This document shows positions 25,786 through 32,802 of a DNA stretch of 38,516 bases, piece by piece. Below the pieces are notes generated by a model. It was not told the origin of the DNA. It made no database searches and saw nothing but the letters and a program-made list of their open reading frames with translations. This DNA comes from Pseudomonadota bacterium (lineage in GTDB: Bacteria; Desulfobacterota; Binatia; UBA1149), in contig JACNKC010000080.1 in assembly GCA_014382245.1 (NCBI GenBank), positions 1 through 38,516 of the forward strand. The letters run 5' to 3'. The position numbers and the translations under genes were made by a program. Position 1 is the stretch's first letter; each line of letters begins with the position of its first letter.

Positions 25786-27240
25786 TTACAGGTGGATGTA
25801 GCCAGCCCAGGTCCAGTAGAAGCGCACCGTGAGGTTGAACACCACCCAGCCGGTGGCGCCCATAATCGCGCCGGGCAGGATGATGTCGCGCAGGCGCAGA
25901 AAGCCCGACGAATAGGCTATGGCGTTAGCCGGTGTGCCGATGGGAAACGCGAAGGCCAGTCCCGCCGGAATGGCGATAAGCGGCGCTATGGTGGCGGGTA
26001 CCAGGCCTATGGTGTCGGCCATTCCAAGGCCCATGGGCATCATCAACGCCACCACGGCCGAGTTGCTTATGGCCTCGGTGAGCAGCCAGGAACTCGCCGA
26101 CAGGGCGGCGACGGCGCTCGTGGGGCTGTCGGCCATCAGGCCCAGGGTGCGCTGGGCCATCCAGGTGGCGGCCCCCGAATCGTTGAGCGCCGCGCCCAGG
26201 CAGATCGCGCCGCCGTACATCAGGATGATGCCCCAGTTGACGTATTCCTCCACGTCGCGCCACTTGACCAGCTTGAACACGAACAGCAGCACGATGGCGC
26301 CTATGGCCACGTTGGCGAGCCCGAGGTCGTGCCCGGCCAGCACCCAGGTGGCCACGGTTCCCAGCATTACGGCTCCTATGGCCTTTTCGTCGCGGCTTAT
26401 GGCACCCAGTTTTGCCACTTTTTCGGCCAGCGCCGTCTCGGCGTCGGCCACGCTGTCCTGGTCGATGGGAAAAAACCTCGTTATGACCAGCCAGCCCACC
26501 CCCAACATGATCACCACCACCGGCAGTGCCCTGAGCGTCCAGTCGAGAAAGGTAAAGGGGTTCGTGCCCTCGTACTGCTCCAGTATGCCCAGGGCCAGCG
26601 GCGCGCGTCCCCCGCCAAGCAGGGTGGCCACGCCTCCTATGGTCGAGCCCCAGGCCAGCGCCAGGAACAGGGCCTTGGCATAGCTGCTGCGGCGCTGCCT
26701 GAGCTTGAGCACCATGACGATCTCCATGATGATCGGAAAGTTCATGGCCGCCACCGCGTGCTCGGACATCCAGAAGGCCATGAAGGCGTTCATGAGAAAG
26801 ACCGCGCAGAGCAACGAGCGGGGGCTGTGACCGAAGCGTTGCAGGAAGAGCAGACCCAGTCGCGTGGACAGGCCCGACTTCATCAGGCAGGCAGCCAGTA
26901 TGAAGGCGCCCATGATGAAGAACACGGCAGAGTTGCCAAAAAGAGAGTAGGCCTGCTCGGCCGGCATTATGCCCGTGAGCGGGATGAGGGCTATTGCCAT
27001 CAGGCTGGTGATCATCAGCGGCAACACGTTGAGAACCCACCAGGTCAGGCACAGGGCGAATACCGCCATGGCCTTGCGCCCCTCTTCGGAGAGGCCCTCG
27101 GGAGTCTCCATGCTGTACACCAGCGCAAACAGGCCCAGGCCCAGCAGCAGGCGCAGGGGGCGGTTCAGTCGACTGAGCAGCACCAGGGCCAGGGGCCGGG
27201 TGTCGACCACGTATTGTTTGCTGGTGTTTTCCTGGCTCAT
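25786..27240 (-). CDS. SLC13/DASS-family anion transporter
   Basis: 484-residue inner-membrane symporter of the divalent anion:sodium family with about 11-12 hydrophobic segments. The N-terminal part has ALCLTWWVLNVLPLMITSLMAIALIPLTGIM and FGNSAVFFIMGAFILAACLMKSGL. The second-repeat substrate motif is recognisable as TEAISNSAVVALMMPMG (the SNT-like signature). The first-repeat counterpart reads MSEHAVAAMNFPI, with Glu-His where Asn-Thr is usual. Members carry dicarboxylates, citrate or sulfate. Its position between a sulfur-carrier cluster and ATP sulfurylase makes sulfate or another sulfur oxyanion a reasonable guess, but sequence alone does not prove it. ATG 27240 is 61 bases after the radical-SAM-like gene. 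Confidence 0.88.
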   Translation of the reverse strand: MSQENTSKQYVVDTRPLALVLLSRLNRPLRLLLGLGLFALVYSMETPEGLSEEGRKAMAVFALCLTWWVLNVLPLMITSLMAIALIPLTGIMPAEQAYSLFGNSAVFFIMGAFILAACLMKSGLSTRLGLLFLQRFGHSPRSLLCAVFLMNAFMAFWMSEHAVAAMNFPIIMEIVMVLKLRQRRSSYAKALFLALAWGSTIGGVATLLGGGRAPLALGILEQYEGTNPFTFLDWTLRALPVVVIMLGVGWLVITRFFPIDQDSVADAETALAEKVAKLGAISRDEKAIGAVMLGTVATWVLAGHDLGLANVAIGAIVLLFVFKLVKWRDVEEYVNWGIILMYGGAICLGAALNDSGAATWMAQRTLGLMADSPTSAVAALSASSWLLTEAISNSAVVALMMPMGLGMADTIGLVPATIAPLIAIPAGLAFAFPIGTPANAIAYSSGFLRLRDIILPGAIMGATGWVVFNLTVRFYWTWAGYIHL

Positions 27241-27301
27241 GGCCTTATCGGCTGACGCCCCTCGGCTGTAGCCGCGTTCTCTTGCGCGGCCGACGGGCGG
27301 T

Positions 27302-28528
27302 TCAGAGCTGGGAGGAATCGAAAGAGTCGCTCACCTGCTTGACCCGCAGGCGACGCCTGAACCGCGAAAGGCTGCGGGCCGCGCGGCCACCCAGCCTTGA
27401 ACGGTAGAAGCTGCTCACCGCGACGTCCAGTTTAGCATCATCCCCGGCAAAGAATCGAGCTTCGAGAGGGGTCACGGCCTGGCCGAGGTCGCGCAGCCAC
27501 TGCAGATTGAGCCTCGCCTCGCGCGCAGCCTTGTACAGGTGAGCGTATACGGGCACCACGTCGTCGGGGTCGGTCAATGGGTGGGCGGCCAGGCTGGCCA
27601 GGTCAGATGGGCGGTGCAGCGAGAGAACCGGCAGCACGCCCAGTGAAACCAGCAGGTCGATACCCTCGATGGTCGAGGTCGGTTCTTCCAATCCCACCAT
27701 GAGGTCGCTCCATACGGTTCCGCGCGGAAATACCCGCGCCGCTCGCTCAAGGGCGGCCTGGGTCTGCTCGCGGGTCACCTGCGTGCACCTGTCCGCGCAG
27801 GCCCTGGCCTGGCTCTTCTCGTCGAAGGTAAAAAGCGGGTAGTTTACAGCGTCCACGCCAGCGGCATAGGCTCGGTCCACCCATCCGGCATCGCTCGGCG
27901 GGCTCACCTGTATGGCCACCAGGGTATCAAAGTGCTGCTTGACCGCCTTAACGTAAGGCTCAAGCAGGGCGAAGCCACCGTCGTCGTCGTGGTAATGGCC
28001 GGTGCGAAAGTAAATGAACTCGACCGCGCCTTCGTCGAAGGCCGCGCGTATTACTTCGAGCACTTCTTCCAGGGGCCAGGGCTTGCGACGAGTGGCGCCG
28101 CGGTTGCGGCGGGCGGGGCAGAGCACGCAGGGCTTGCTCTTGCCCGCAAACGAACAGGCGCTGGCCGGGTCTATGGCGAGAAAGTCGCCGTGCAAGAGCC
28201 CCAGCCGGTTCATCTTTGTGCCTGCCGAAGTTGTCTTTGCGTAGAATTCGGGCCGGCCCACCACGCTCACCGGCACCGGTGTTGAGTCGTCGCCGGTGCG
28301 CAGCAGAAAGCGATCGTTTTCAACAGTAAGTCGATGTCGCGAGCCGCCGTCTCCGCCCTTGTCTACCTGGCAGCTGGCCACGAGGTCGCCGGGCAGCAAC
28401 AGCTCGACCAGGTTGTCGCCGCCGGGCTCGGTGCCGGCGGCCGCCAACTCGGCTGCTTCCAGTCCCTGCTCGAGCCTGAGCCCGCGCATGGCCAGCTCCA
28501 GCTTGAGGTGGGCCGAGCTGGCGTTCAA
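27302..28528 (-). CDS. Radical-SAM-like protein with atypical CX8CX2C motif in sulfur-carrier operon
   Basis: About 408 residues. Three clustered cysteines (125, 134 and 137 from the TTG start) read CSFAGKSKPCVLC, a CX8CX2C arrangement. The last part (C-x-hydrophobic-C) resembles the radical-SAM cluster motif, but the first spacing is eight instead of three. After it comes a barrel-like region: EEVLEVIRAAFDEGAVEFIYFRTGHY, then VAIQVSPPSDAGWVDRAYAAGVDAVNYP, then SDLMVGLEEPTSTIEGIDLL. This follows the beta-alpha order of biotin-synthase/ThiH-type enzymes. I chose TTG 28528, whose TTGA overlaps the pseudo-E1 stop; GTG 28561 and ATG 28489 are alternatives. The reaction is unknown. Its place suggests a role in sulfur transfer or thiol metabolism. 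Confidence 0.75.
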   Translation of the reverse strand: MNASSAHLKLELAMRGLRLEQGLEAAELAAAGTEPGGDNLVELLLPGDLVASCQVDKGGDGGSRHRLTVENDRFLLRTGDDSTPVPVSVVGRPEFYAKTTSAGTKMNRLGLLHGDFLAIDPASACSFAGKSKPCVLCPARRNRGATRRKPWPLEEVLEVIRAAFDEGAVEFIYFRTGHYHDDDGGFALLEPYVKAVKQHFDTLVAIQVSPPSDAGWVDRAYAAGVDAVNYPLFTFDEKSQARACADRCTQVTREQTQAALERAARVFPRGTVWSDLMVGLEEPTSTIEGIDLLVSLGVLPVLSLHRPSDLASLAAHPLTDPDDVVPVYAHLYKAAREARLNLQWLRDLGQAVTPLEARFFAGDDAKLDVAVSSFYRSRLGGRAARSLSRFRRRLRVKQVSDSFDSSQL

Positions 28529-28980
28529 GCCTGCTCGCCTCGCAGCAGCCAGGCCAGGCACAGGCAGGCGGCCTCGCAGGCGGCGGCCTGTTCGAGGCCG
28601 GGCTCGTTGTGGCCGGAAGCAGATGGTGGATCTTCAGGAGTTAGCTTGTCGGAGGGCAGAAGCGCCATTGAGCTGGTAGCCTGCCCGTTTGCGTGGCCGT
28701 AGCAGGCAACGGGTGTACCGGCTTCCAGCAGACCGGCGGCCATCTCCATGCAGTCGGGACCAAGGAGCGCGCAGTCGCCCTCGTAGCGCTGGTCGTAGCC
28801 TGGCTCGCGGTCCACCGTGACACCCGAAGCGGCCAGGTAATCGGCCGCCGTCTGCTGGCCGGGCGTACAACCTGGCACCAACACGCGGGCGGCGAGCAGG
28901 CGCTCTTGTCCGGCGATTCCAATCTCGGGCAGGATCACCTGCCTCGAATAACGTTCGAGCTGTTCGTCGCTGAGCGACAT
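28525..28980 (-). CDS. Short degenerate E1-like (ThiF/MoeB-like) protein keeping the RYxRQ N-terminus
   Basis: 151 residues. The first ~35 residues (LSDEQLERYSRQVILPEIG, then AGQERLLAARVLV) match the N-terminal helices of MoeB/ThiF enzymes very closely. They include Arg13, which aligns with the E. coli MoeB Arg14 that reaches the ATP site of the partner subunit. The nucleotide-binding glycine motif that should follow (VGAGGLG) is replaced by VPGCTPGQQ. The catalytic Asp, the zinc cysteines and the adenylation loop are absent, and the rest looks like a shortened, eroded Rossmann domain. It is not a simple frameshift: the frame is intact and has normal codon use. ATG 28980 follows the NIL gene by seven bases. 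It may be a non-catalytic partner of the truncated E1 at 31840-32577. Confidence 0.82.
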   Translation of the reverse strand: MSLSDEQLERYSRQVILPEIGIAGQERLLAARVLVPGCTPGQQTAADYLAASGVTVDREPGYDQRYEGDCALLGPDCMEMAAGLLEAGTPVACYGHANGQATSSMALLPSDKLTPEDPPSASGHNEPGLEQAAACEAACLCLAWLLRGEQA

Positions 28981-28987
28981 GACAGTT

Positions 28988-29227
28988 CTATTCTATTACG
29001 TTTTTCTCGATGGGTTCGACCTTGACTCCCTTGCCGGCCAGCCACTCCATCGCGTGGTGTATTTCATCGCCGTCCCCGTCGAGTTCCAGCGCCACTATGC
29101 CAATGTGGTCGCTGACCGAGGCTCCGCGAATGTTGGTGACCACCTTGAACTTGTGTCCGAGCTGGTAAATCAGGGGTTCTTTGATCTTTTCCTGGCTGTA
29201 GGTCAGGTAGAAACGCTGCAGGGCCAT
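28988..29227 (-). CDS. Stand-alone NIL domain protein
   Basis: 79 residues that are almost entirely one NIL domain (ALQRFYLTYSQEKIKEPLIYQLGHKFKVV, then NIRGASVSDHIGIVALELDG, then AMEWLAGKGVKVEPIEK), a ferredoxin-like beta-alpha-beta fold. NIL domains occur at the C-terminus of the methionine transporter ATPase MetN, where they bind methionine. They also occur with ferredoxin domains in the archaeal homocysteine-forming system. ATG 29227 has a strong AGGAGG five to six bases upstream, which fixes the start; a longer open frame to 29308 is not supported. It sits ten bases after the cysteine synthase gene. A likely role is small-molecule (methionine or thiol) sensing or a structural partner in sulfur transfer; not proven. 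Confidence 0.88.
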   Translation of the reverse strand: MALQRFYLTYSQEKIKEPLIYQLGHKFKVVTNIRGASVSDHIGIVALELDGDGDEIHHAMEWLAGKGVKVEPIEKNVIE

Positions 29228-29237
29228 GGCTTCCTCC

Positions 29238-30203
29238 TCATTGATTGCGGGTCTGTTTGCGGTTTTTCCAGCCCATCCAAAGGTTGGTTGAAAGGTAACG
29301 GTCTCCAAAATCAGGGAAAATCACGACCAACAATCCCTCGTCCAGCTGCCGGGCAACCTCCAGGGCTCCACAGAGGGCGGCGCCGCTGGATTGCCCGACC
29401 AGCATACCCTCGCTGGCAGCGATATCGTACACCATGTCGTAGGCGTCGTCGGTGGCCACGCCGATCTTGGAGTCAAGTTCCTGCTCCTTGAAGATACCCG
29501 GCACGATCGAGCTCTCCATGTGCTTGAGCCCTTCGATGCCGTGAAAGGCGTCGGCCGGTTCAACGGCGATCACCTGCACGGCCTCGTCCTGGCTTTTTAG
29601 ATAGCGGCCGGTGCCCATCACCGTCCCCCCGGTGCCGATACTGGCCACGAAATGGGTAATGGCGCCGTCGGTTTGCTCCCAGATCTCAGGCCCGGTGGTC
29701 AGGTAGTGTGCCTCGGGGTTGGCCTCGTTGAAATACTGGTCGGGCTTGAACCACTTGTCGGGCTCGGCCTCGTACATTTCGCGGCACATCAGCAGCGCGC
29801 CGTCCGAACCCTCCAAGGGGTCGGAATACACCGGAGTGGCGCCGTAGGCCGTCACCACGCGCTTGCGTTCGATAGACACGTTGGCGGGCATGACCAGGGT
29901 AACCGGAAAGCCCAGGGCCGCCCCGACCATGGCCAGGGCTATGCCGGTGTTGCCCGAAGTGGAGTCGAGTATGGTCTTGCCCGGGGCGAGTCTGCCTTCA
30001 TCCAGTCCGCGCCTGAGCATGTTCCACGCGGCCCGGTCCTTGACCGAGCCACCGGGATTGAAGCCCTCCAGCTTGGCGTAGATCTTAACGCCGTCGGCCA
30101 CGCCTTCGCGCAGCCGCTGGATTTCAACCAAGGGGGTGTTTCCCACCAGGTCACAGACGGTCCCGGCCGTGTGGGCCGCGACGCTTACGGGCGTTGAACT
30201 CAC
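29238..30203 (-). CDS. cysM: Cysteine synthase, CysM-like (probable sulfur-carrier-dependent)
   Basis: 321-residue PLP-dependent beta-replacement enzyme. Lys55 in GFNPGGSVKDRAAW forms the PLP Schiff base. The substrate loop TSGNTGIALAMVGA and the phosphate-binding loop SIGTGGTVMGTGRYL are intact, and IFPDFGDRYLSTNLW closes the C-terminus. It resembles mycobacterial CysM, which uses O-phosphoserine and a thiocarboxylated CysO carrier instead of free sulfide. The CysO-like gene lies 14 bases upstream, as in Mycobacterium. The start is GTG 30203. Use of O-phosphoserine versus O-acetylserine cannot be decided by eye. Confidence 0.92.
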   Translation of the reverse strand: MSSTPVSVAAHTAGTVCDLVGNTPLVEIQRLREGVADGVKIYAKLEGFNPGGSVKDRAAWNMLRRGLDEGRLAPGKTILDSTSGNTGIALAMVGAALGFPVTLVMPANVSIERKRVVTAYGATPVYSDPLEGSDGALLMCREMYEAEPDKWFKPDQYFNEANPEAHYLTTGPEIWEQTDGAITHFVASIGTGGTVMGTGRYLKSQDEAVQVIAVEPADAFHGIEGLKHMESSIVPGIFKEQELDSKIGVATDDAYDMVYDIAASEGMLVGQSSGAALCGALEVARQLDEGLLVVIFPDFGDRYLSTNLWMGWKNRKQTRNQ

Positions 30204-30217
30204 CGCTGTCGAGCGCC

Positions 30218-30508
30218 TCAGCTCAAAGACCGCGTGCCACCGGCGATGGCGGGCACTATCGACACCTCGTCGCCGTCCTTTACGGGGGAGGCCAGGTTGT
30301 CGAGAAAACGAATGTCGTCGCCGTTCACGTAGACGTTCACAAAACGGCGTACCGAGCCGTCGTCTTCGCAGATCCTGCCTTTCAGCCCGGGGTGGTTCTT
30401 GTCGAGATCGTCGAGCAGCTCGGCTATCGAATTGCCTTCTACGGGCACAGTGTCGGCACCGTCGGTGAACTTTCTCAGCGGCGTGGGAATTCTTACTTCA
30501 ACTGGCAT
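30218..30508 (-). CDS. cysO: CysO/ThiS/MoaD-like sulfur carrier protein with C-terminal extension
   Basis: 96-residue beta-grasp (ubiquitin-like) protein. The stretch EVRIPTPLRKFTDGADTVPV, then RRFVNVYVNGDDIRF, then DGDEVSIVPAIAGG matches mycobacterial CysO closely. The carrier's Gly-Gly, where the thiocarboxylate forms, is at residues 90-91. Unusually it is followed by five residues, TRSLS, before the stop. The Gly-Gly is therefore not C-terminal and would need trimming before an E1 could adenylate it. No JAMM-type protease (EHxH or HxH...SxxD) is encoded in the window. ATG 30508 lies 108 bases after the threonine-synthase-like gene. An AAGGAG lies 12 bases before the start. Confidence 0.92.
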   Translation of the reverse strand: MPVEVRIPTPLRKFTDGADTVPVEGNSIAELLDDLDKNHPGLKGRICEDDGSVRRFVNVYVNGDDIRFLDNLASPVKDGDEVSIVPAIAGGTRSLS

Positions 30509-30616
30509 GGTTTTACTGGTCTCCTTGTTCCTGTTGTTGGCCTTATCGAGTCAGCTTACTGGCAGGTGGCCGGGCGGGCAATCACGGCCCGGCGTTTTTC
30601 GCCGTTGCGGTTGGCT

Positions 30617-31852
30617 TCAGGCCAGCGAGGCGTACAGTTCGTCAAAATCTCCCAGCCTGGCCGGTATCACGTGCGGCTCCCTCACGCTGGCGCTCACCGC
30701 CTCTATGGTCTTGTAGCCGTTGCCCGTAATGCTGATAACTATCGACTCGTCGCGCGGTATGCGGCCGGTATCTATCAACTTTTTTGTAACGGCAACGGTC
30801 GTACCGCCGGCCGGCTCGGTAAAAATACCCTCGGTGCGGGCCAGCAGCTTGATGCCGTCCACTATTTCTTCGTCGGTCACGCTCTCGCCCCAGCCGCCGT
30901 GCGAGCCGCGCACGGCCTTGAGCACGTAGAAACCGTCGGCCGGGTTTCCTATGGCTATCGACTTGGCGATGGTGTCGGGCTTGACGGGCTCGATGAGCTC
31001 GCTGTCGGCGTGCAGGGCGTTGATGACCGGCGCGCAGCCCGACGCCTGGGCCGAGTAAATAGACCAGGGCTCGTCGGCCACCAGTCCCAGGCGGGTAAAC
31101 TCTTCGAAGGCCCTCGCCACCTTGGGCAGTATGGTTCCGCCGGCGGTGGGCACCACTATGTGCCGGGGCAGTTTCCAACCCAGCTGCTCGGCAAGCTCGA
31201 AACCGTAGGTCTTGGCGCCCTCGGTGTAGAAGGGCCGCAGGTTGATGTTGACGAAGGCCCAACGGTACTTGTCGGCTATCTCGGCGCACAGCCTGTTGAC
31301 ATCGTCGTAGTTGCCCTTGATGGCCACTGGTACGGGATCGTAGATGACCGAGCCGATGACCTTGCCCTGCTCGAGGTTGTCGGGAATGAAGATGAAACAT
31401 TTCAACCCGGCGCGCGCCGCGTGGGCCGAAACCGAGTTGGCCAGGTTGCCCGTCGACGCGCAGGCCACGGTGTCAAAGCCCAGCTCCACGGCCTTGCTTA
31501 TGGCCACCGACACCACGCGGTCCTTGTAGGAGAAGGTCGGGTGGTTGCAGGAGTCGTCCTTGACGTAGAGCTCTTCGACCCCCAGTTCGCGGGCCAGCCG
31601 ATCGGCTTTTACAAGCGGCGTCCAGCCCGAGTACAGGCCTATGGTGGGCTCGTTCTCCACGGGCAGCAGCTCGCGGTAACGCCACAGGTTCTGTGGTCGC
31701 GACTCGATGAGCTCCCTGCTTATGACCGAGGCGATGGCGTCGTAGTCGTACTCCACCTCCAGGGGGCCGAAGCAGTACTCGCAGACGTGCTCGGGGCCGA
31801 TTTCGTATTTTTCGCCGCACTCGCGGCAGGTCAGTCCTTTTACGAAAGCCAT
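30617..31852 (-). CDS. thrC: Threonine synthase-like PLP enzyme with N-terminal zinc ribbon
   Basis: 411 residues. A zinc-ribbon of Cys9, Cys12, Cys24 and Cys27 precedes a fold-type-II PLP domain. Lys110 in HPTFSYKDRVV is the PLP lysine, ACASTGNLANSVSAHAARAG the substrate loop, and EPAGGTTVAVTKKLID the phosphate-binding region. Threonine synthase turns O-phosphohomoserine into threonine. ATG 31852 overlaps the E1 stop by 13 bases; a longer open frame to 32158 has no homology. A SAM riboswitch upstream and sulfur-carrier genes downstream are odd for pure threonine synthesis. O-phosphohomoserine is also a possible precursor of homocysteine, so a sulfur-transfer role is conceivable. The sequence supports the family call, not the new role. 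Confidence 0.88.
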   Translation of the reverse strand: MAFVKGLTCRECGEKYEIGPEHVCEYCFGPLEVEYDYDAIASVISRELIESRPQNLWRYRELLPVENEPTIGLYSGWTPLVKADRLARELGVEELYVKDDSCNHPTFSYKDRVVSVAISKAVELGFDTVACASTGNLANSVSAHAARAGLKCFIFIPDNLEQGKVIGSVIYDPVPVAIKGNYDDVNRLCAEIADKYRWAFVNINLRPFYTEGAKTYGFELAEQLGWKLPRHIVVPTAGGTILPKVARAFEEFTRLGLVADEPWSIYSAQASGCAPVINALHADSELIEPVKPDTIAKSIAIGNPADGFYVLKAVRGSHGGWGESVTDEEIVDGIKLLARTEGIFTEPAGGTTVAVTKKLIDTGRIPRDESIVISITGNGYKTIEAVSASVREPHVIPARLGDFDELYASLA

Positions 31853-32577
31853 GATTCCTGTCTCCGCTGTTCTGTTTCCTGCACTTGCAGGAGGTCTAGT
31901 CCGGTAACCGCCGTGGCGCAGATGCATCCCGGTCTTGGCCGAAACTCCACGCTGCGCCAGCGTGGCTGCTTGATCTGAAATATTCTCATGCACCCGCCGA
32001 GGGCACGCGCGGGGTCTGCGAGCACCCGCGAGGCTTCGAGCGCCTGCAGCGAGCCTATGACGCCGGCAACCGGGCCCAGCAGGCCCAGCTCGCCACAGCC
32101 CTGGCCGGTGGCGCCGGCCGTGTTGCCAGGCGAGGCGTCCCCGGGCGGAAAGACACACTCCAGGCAGGCCGAGCGCCCCGGCATCACCGTCATGAACTGC
32201 CCGCCCATGCGGGCTACGCCGGCGTGGCAGAAAGGCGTGCCGCTGACAAGCGCCGTGCGGTTGATGACAAACTTGCTGGCCGGGTCGTCGCAGGCGTCGA
32301 TGACGAAATCGTGGCCTTCAAACAACGCAGGCGCGTTATCCTGGTCAAGCCGAAGGGGCAGGGCGCTGACCTCGAGGTCGGGGTGTTTGGCCAGCAGTGC
32401 GAGTCGGGCCTGCTCGGCCTTGTTGCGACCCAGGGTCGAGCGGTCGAACAACAGCTGCCGTTGCAGGTTGGACAGCTCAACGCGGTCGGGGTCGATCAGG
32501 GTCAGGGCGAAACCCGGCGTTGCAGCAAGTGCCGAGGCCGCCGGGCAGCCCAGGGCACCGGCGCCCACTATGAGCAC
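31840..32577 (-). CDS. ThiF/MoeB/HesA-type E1 adenylyltransferase lacking N-terminal helices
   Basis: 245 residues from GTG 32577, preceded by AGGAG about five bases upstream. Such enzymes adenylate the C-terminal Gly of a ThiS/MoaD/CysO carrier so that sulfur can be attached. The protein begins right at the nucleotide motif LIVGAGALG. It keeps NLQRQ (37-41), VIDACDDP (92-99), a CLEC zinc pair (138, 141), Cys161 in GQGCGELGLLGPV, and IGSLQALEA. The second zinc pair reads CIC (218, 220) instead of CxxC. The ~30-residue N-terminal helices with RYxRQ are missing: upstream in-frame codons to 32862 run through the riboswitch and have no homology. A matching N-terminus is found on the 151-residue protein at 28525-28980. 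It is the first gene behind the riboswitch. Confidence 0.88.
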   Translation of the reverse strand: MLIVGAGALGCPAASALAATPGFALTLIDPDRVELSNLQRQLLFDRSTLGRNKAEQARLALLAKHPDLEVSALPLRLDQDNAPALFEGHDFVIDACDDPASKFVINRTALVSGTPFCHAGVARMGGQFMTVMPGRSACLECVFPPGDASPGNTAGATGQGCGELGLLGPVAGVIGSLQALEASRVLADPARALGGCMRIFQIKQPRWRSVEFRPRPGCICATAVTGLDLLQVQETEQRRQESWLS

Positions 32578-32614
32578 CCGTCTCCTGTTATTCTGTGGCT
32601 GTCGTTCGCGCAAC

Positions 32615-32659
32615 AAAAAACCCCTTCCATCGGCCTTTACTTGCGTGGCCAGGAAGAGG
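32615..32659 (-). terminator. Intrinsic terminator of SAM riboswitch (attenuator)
   Basis: On the minus strand CCTCTTCC pairs perfectly with GGAAGGGG. An inner GGCC/GGCC stem and a TTTTTT run follow. It lies between the aptamer and the E1 start. The 5' strand (32652-32659) can instead pair with GGAA and GGGG at 32678-32688, part of which forms the aptamer's P1, giving an antiterminator. Predicted logic: SAM bound, P1 stable, terminator forms, operon off. Confidence 0.85.
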
Positions 32660-32676
32660 TTTGAGTAACCGTTCCC

Positions 32677-32796
32677 GCCCCATTTTCCGCATCTGCCACC
32701 GGGGCAGGCGTAGGAATTAGCACCTGCACTTCCCCGCGGGGAAGCCGGCTGCTGTGGTTTCAACGGGCCTAATCCCTCCACCACTCGCAATAAGGC
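32677..32796 (-). ncRNA. SAM-I (S-box) riboswitch aptamer
   Basis: The minus strand reads the S-box consensus in order: GAGTGGTGGAGGGA, then GGCCCGTTGAAACCAC, then GGTGCTAATTCC, then GCAGATGCGG. All four helices can be drawn. P1 is GCCTTATT (32789-32796) with AATGGGGC (32677-32684). P2 is GTGGT/ACCAC enclosing the kink-turn and an inner GGG/CCC. P3 is CTTCCC/GGGAAG (32729-32744). P4 is CTGCC/GGCAG. It binds S-adenosylmethionine and normally represses sulfur and methionine genes. It precedes the E1-thrC-cysO-cysM-NIL-pseudoE1-radical-SAM genes. Related SAM-IV or SAM-I/IV classes share the core and are the main alternative. Confidence 0.92.
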
Positions 32797-32802
32797 AGCC
32801 CA

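Noticed and set aside
25792..27255. 487-codon plus-strand frame rich in His/Gln/Gly
   Set aside because: Antisense to the clear SLC13 membrane protein; composition is typical of a shadow frame.
28525..28980. Pseudo-E1 as a frameshifted remnant of a full ThiF gene
   Set aside because: The frame is continuous with an intact start, a stop overlapping the next gene, and no E1 motifs in neighbouring frames; it looks like a maintained short gene.
30194..31978. 594-codon plus-strand open frame across the thrC/cysO region
   Set aside because: It is antisense to strongly recognised genes (thrC-like, CysO-like), shows no family motif, and is explained by high GC leaving few stops.
31853..32158. N-terminal extension of the threonine-synthase-like protein
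   Set aside because: Overlaps the E1 gene in another frame and has no homology; the zinc-ribbon N-terminus starts at ATG 31852.
32677..32796. Cobalamin, SAM-II or SAH riboswitch as alternatives
   Set aside because: The ordered S-box blocks (GTGGAGGGA, GGCCC-TTGAAACC, GGTGCTAATTCC, GATGCGG) and four-way junction fit SAM-I; the hallmark boxes of the others are absent.
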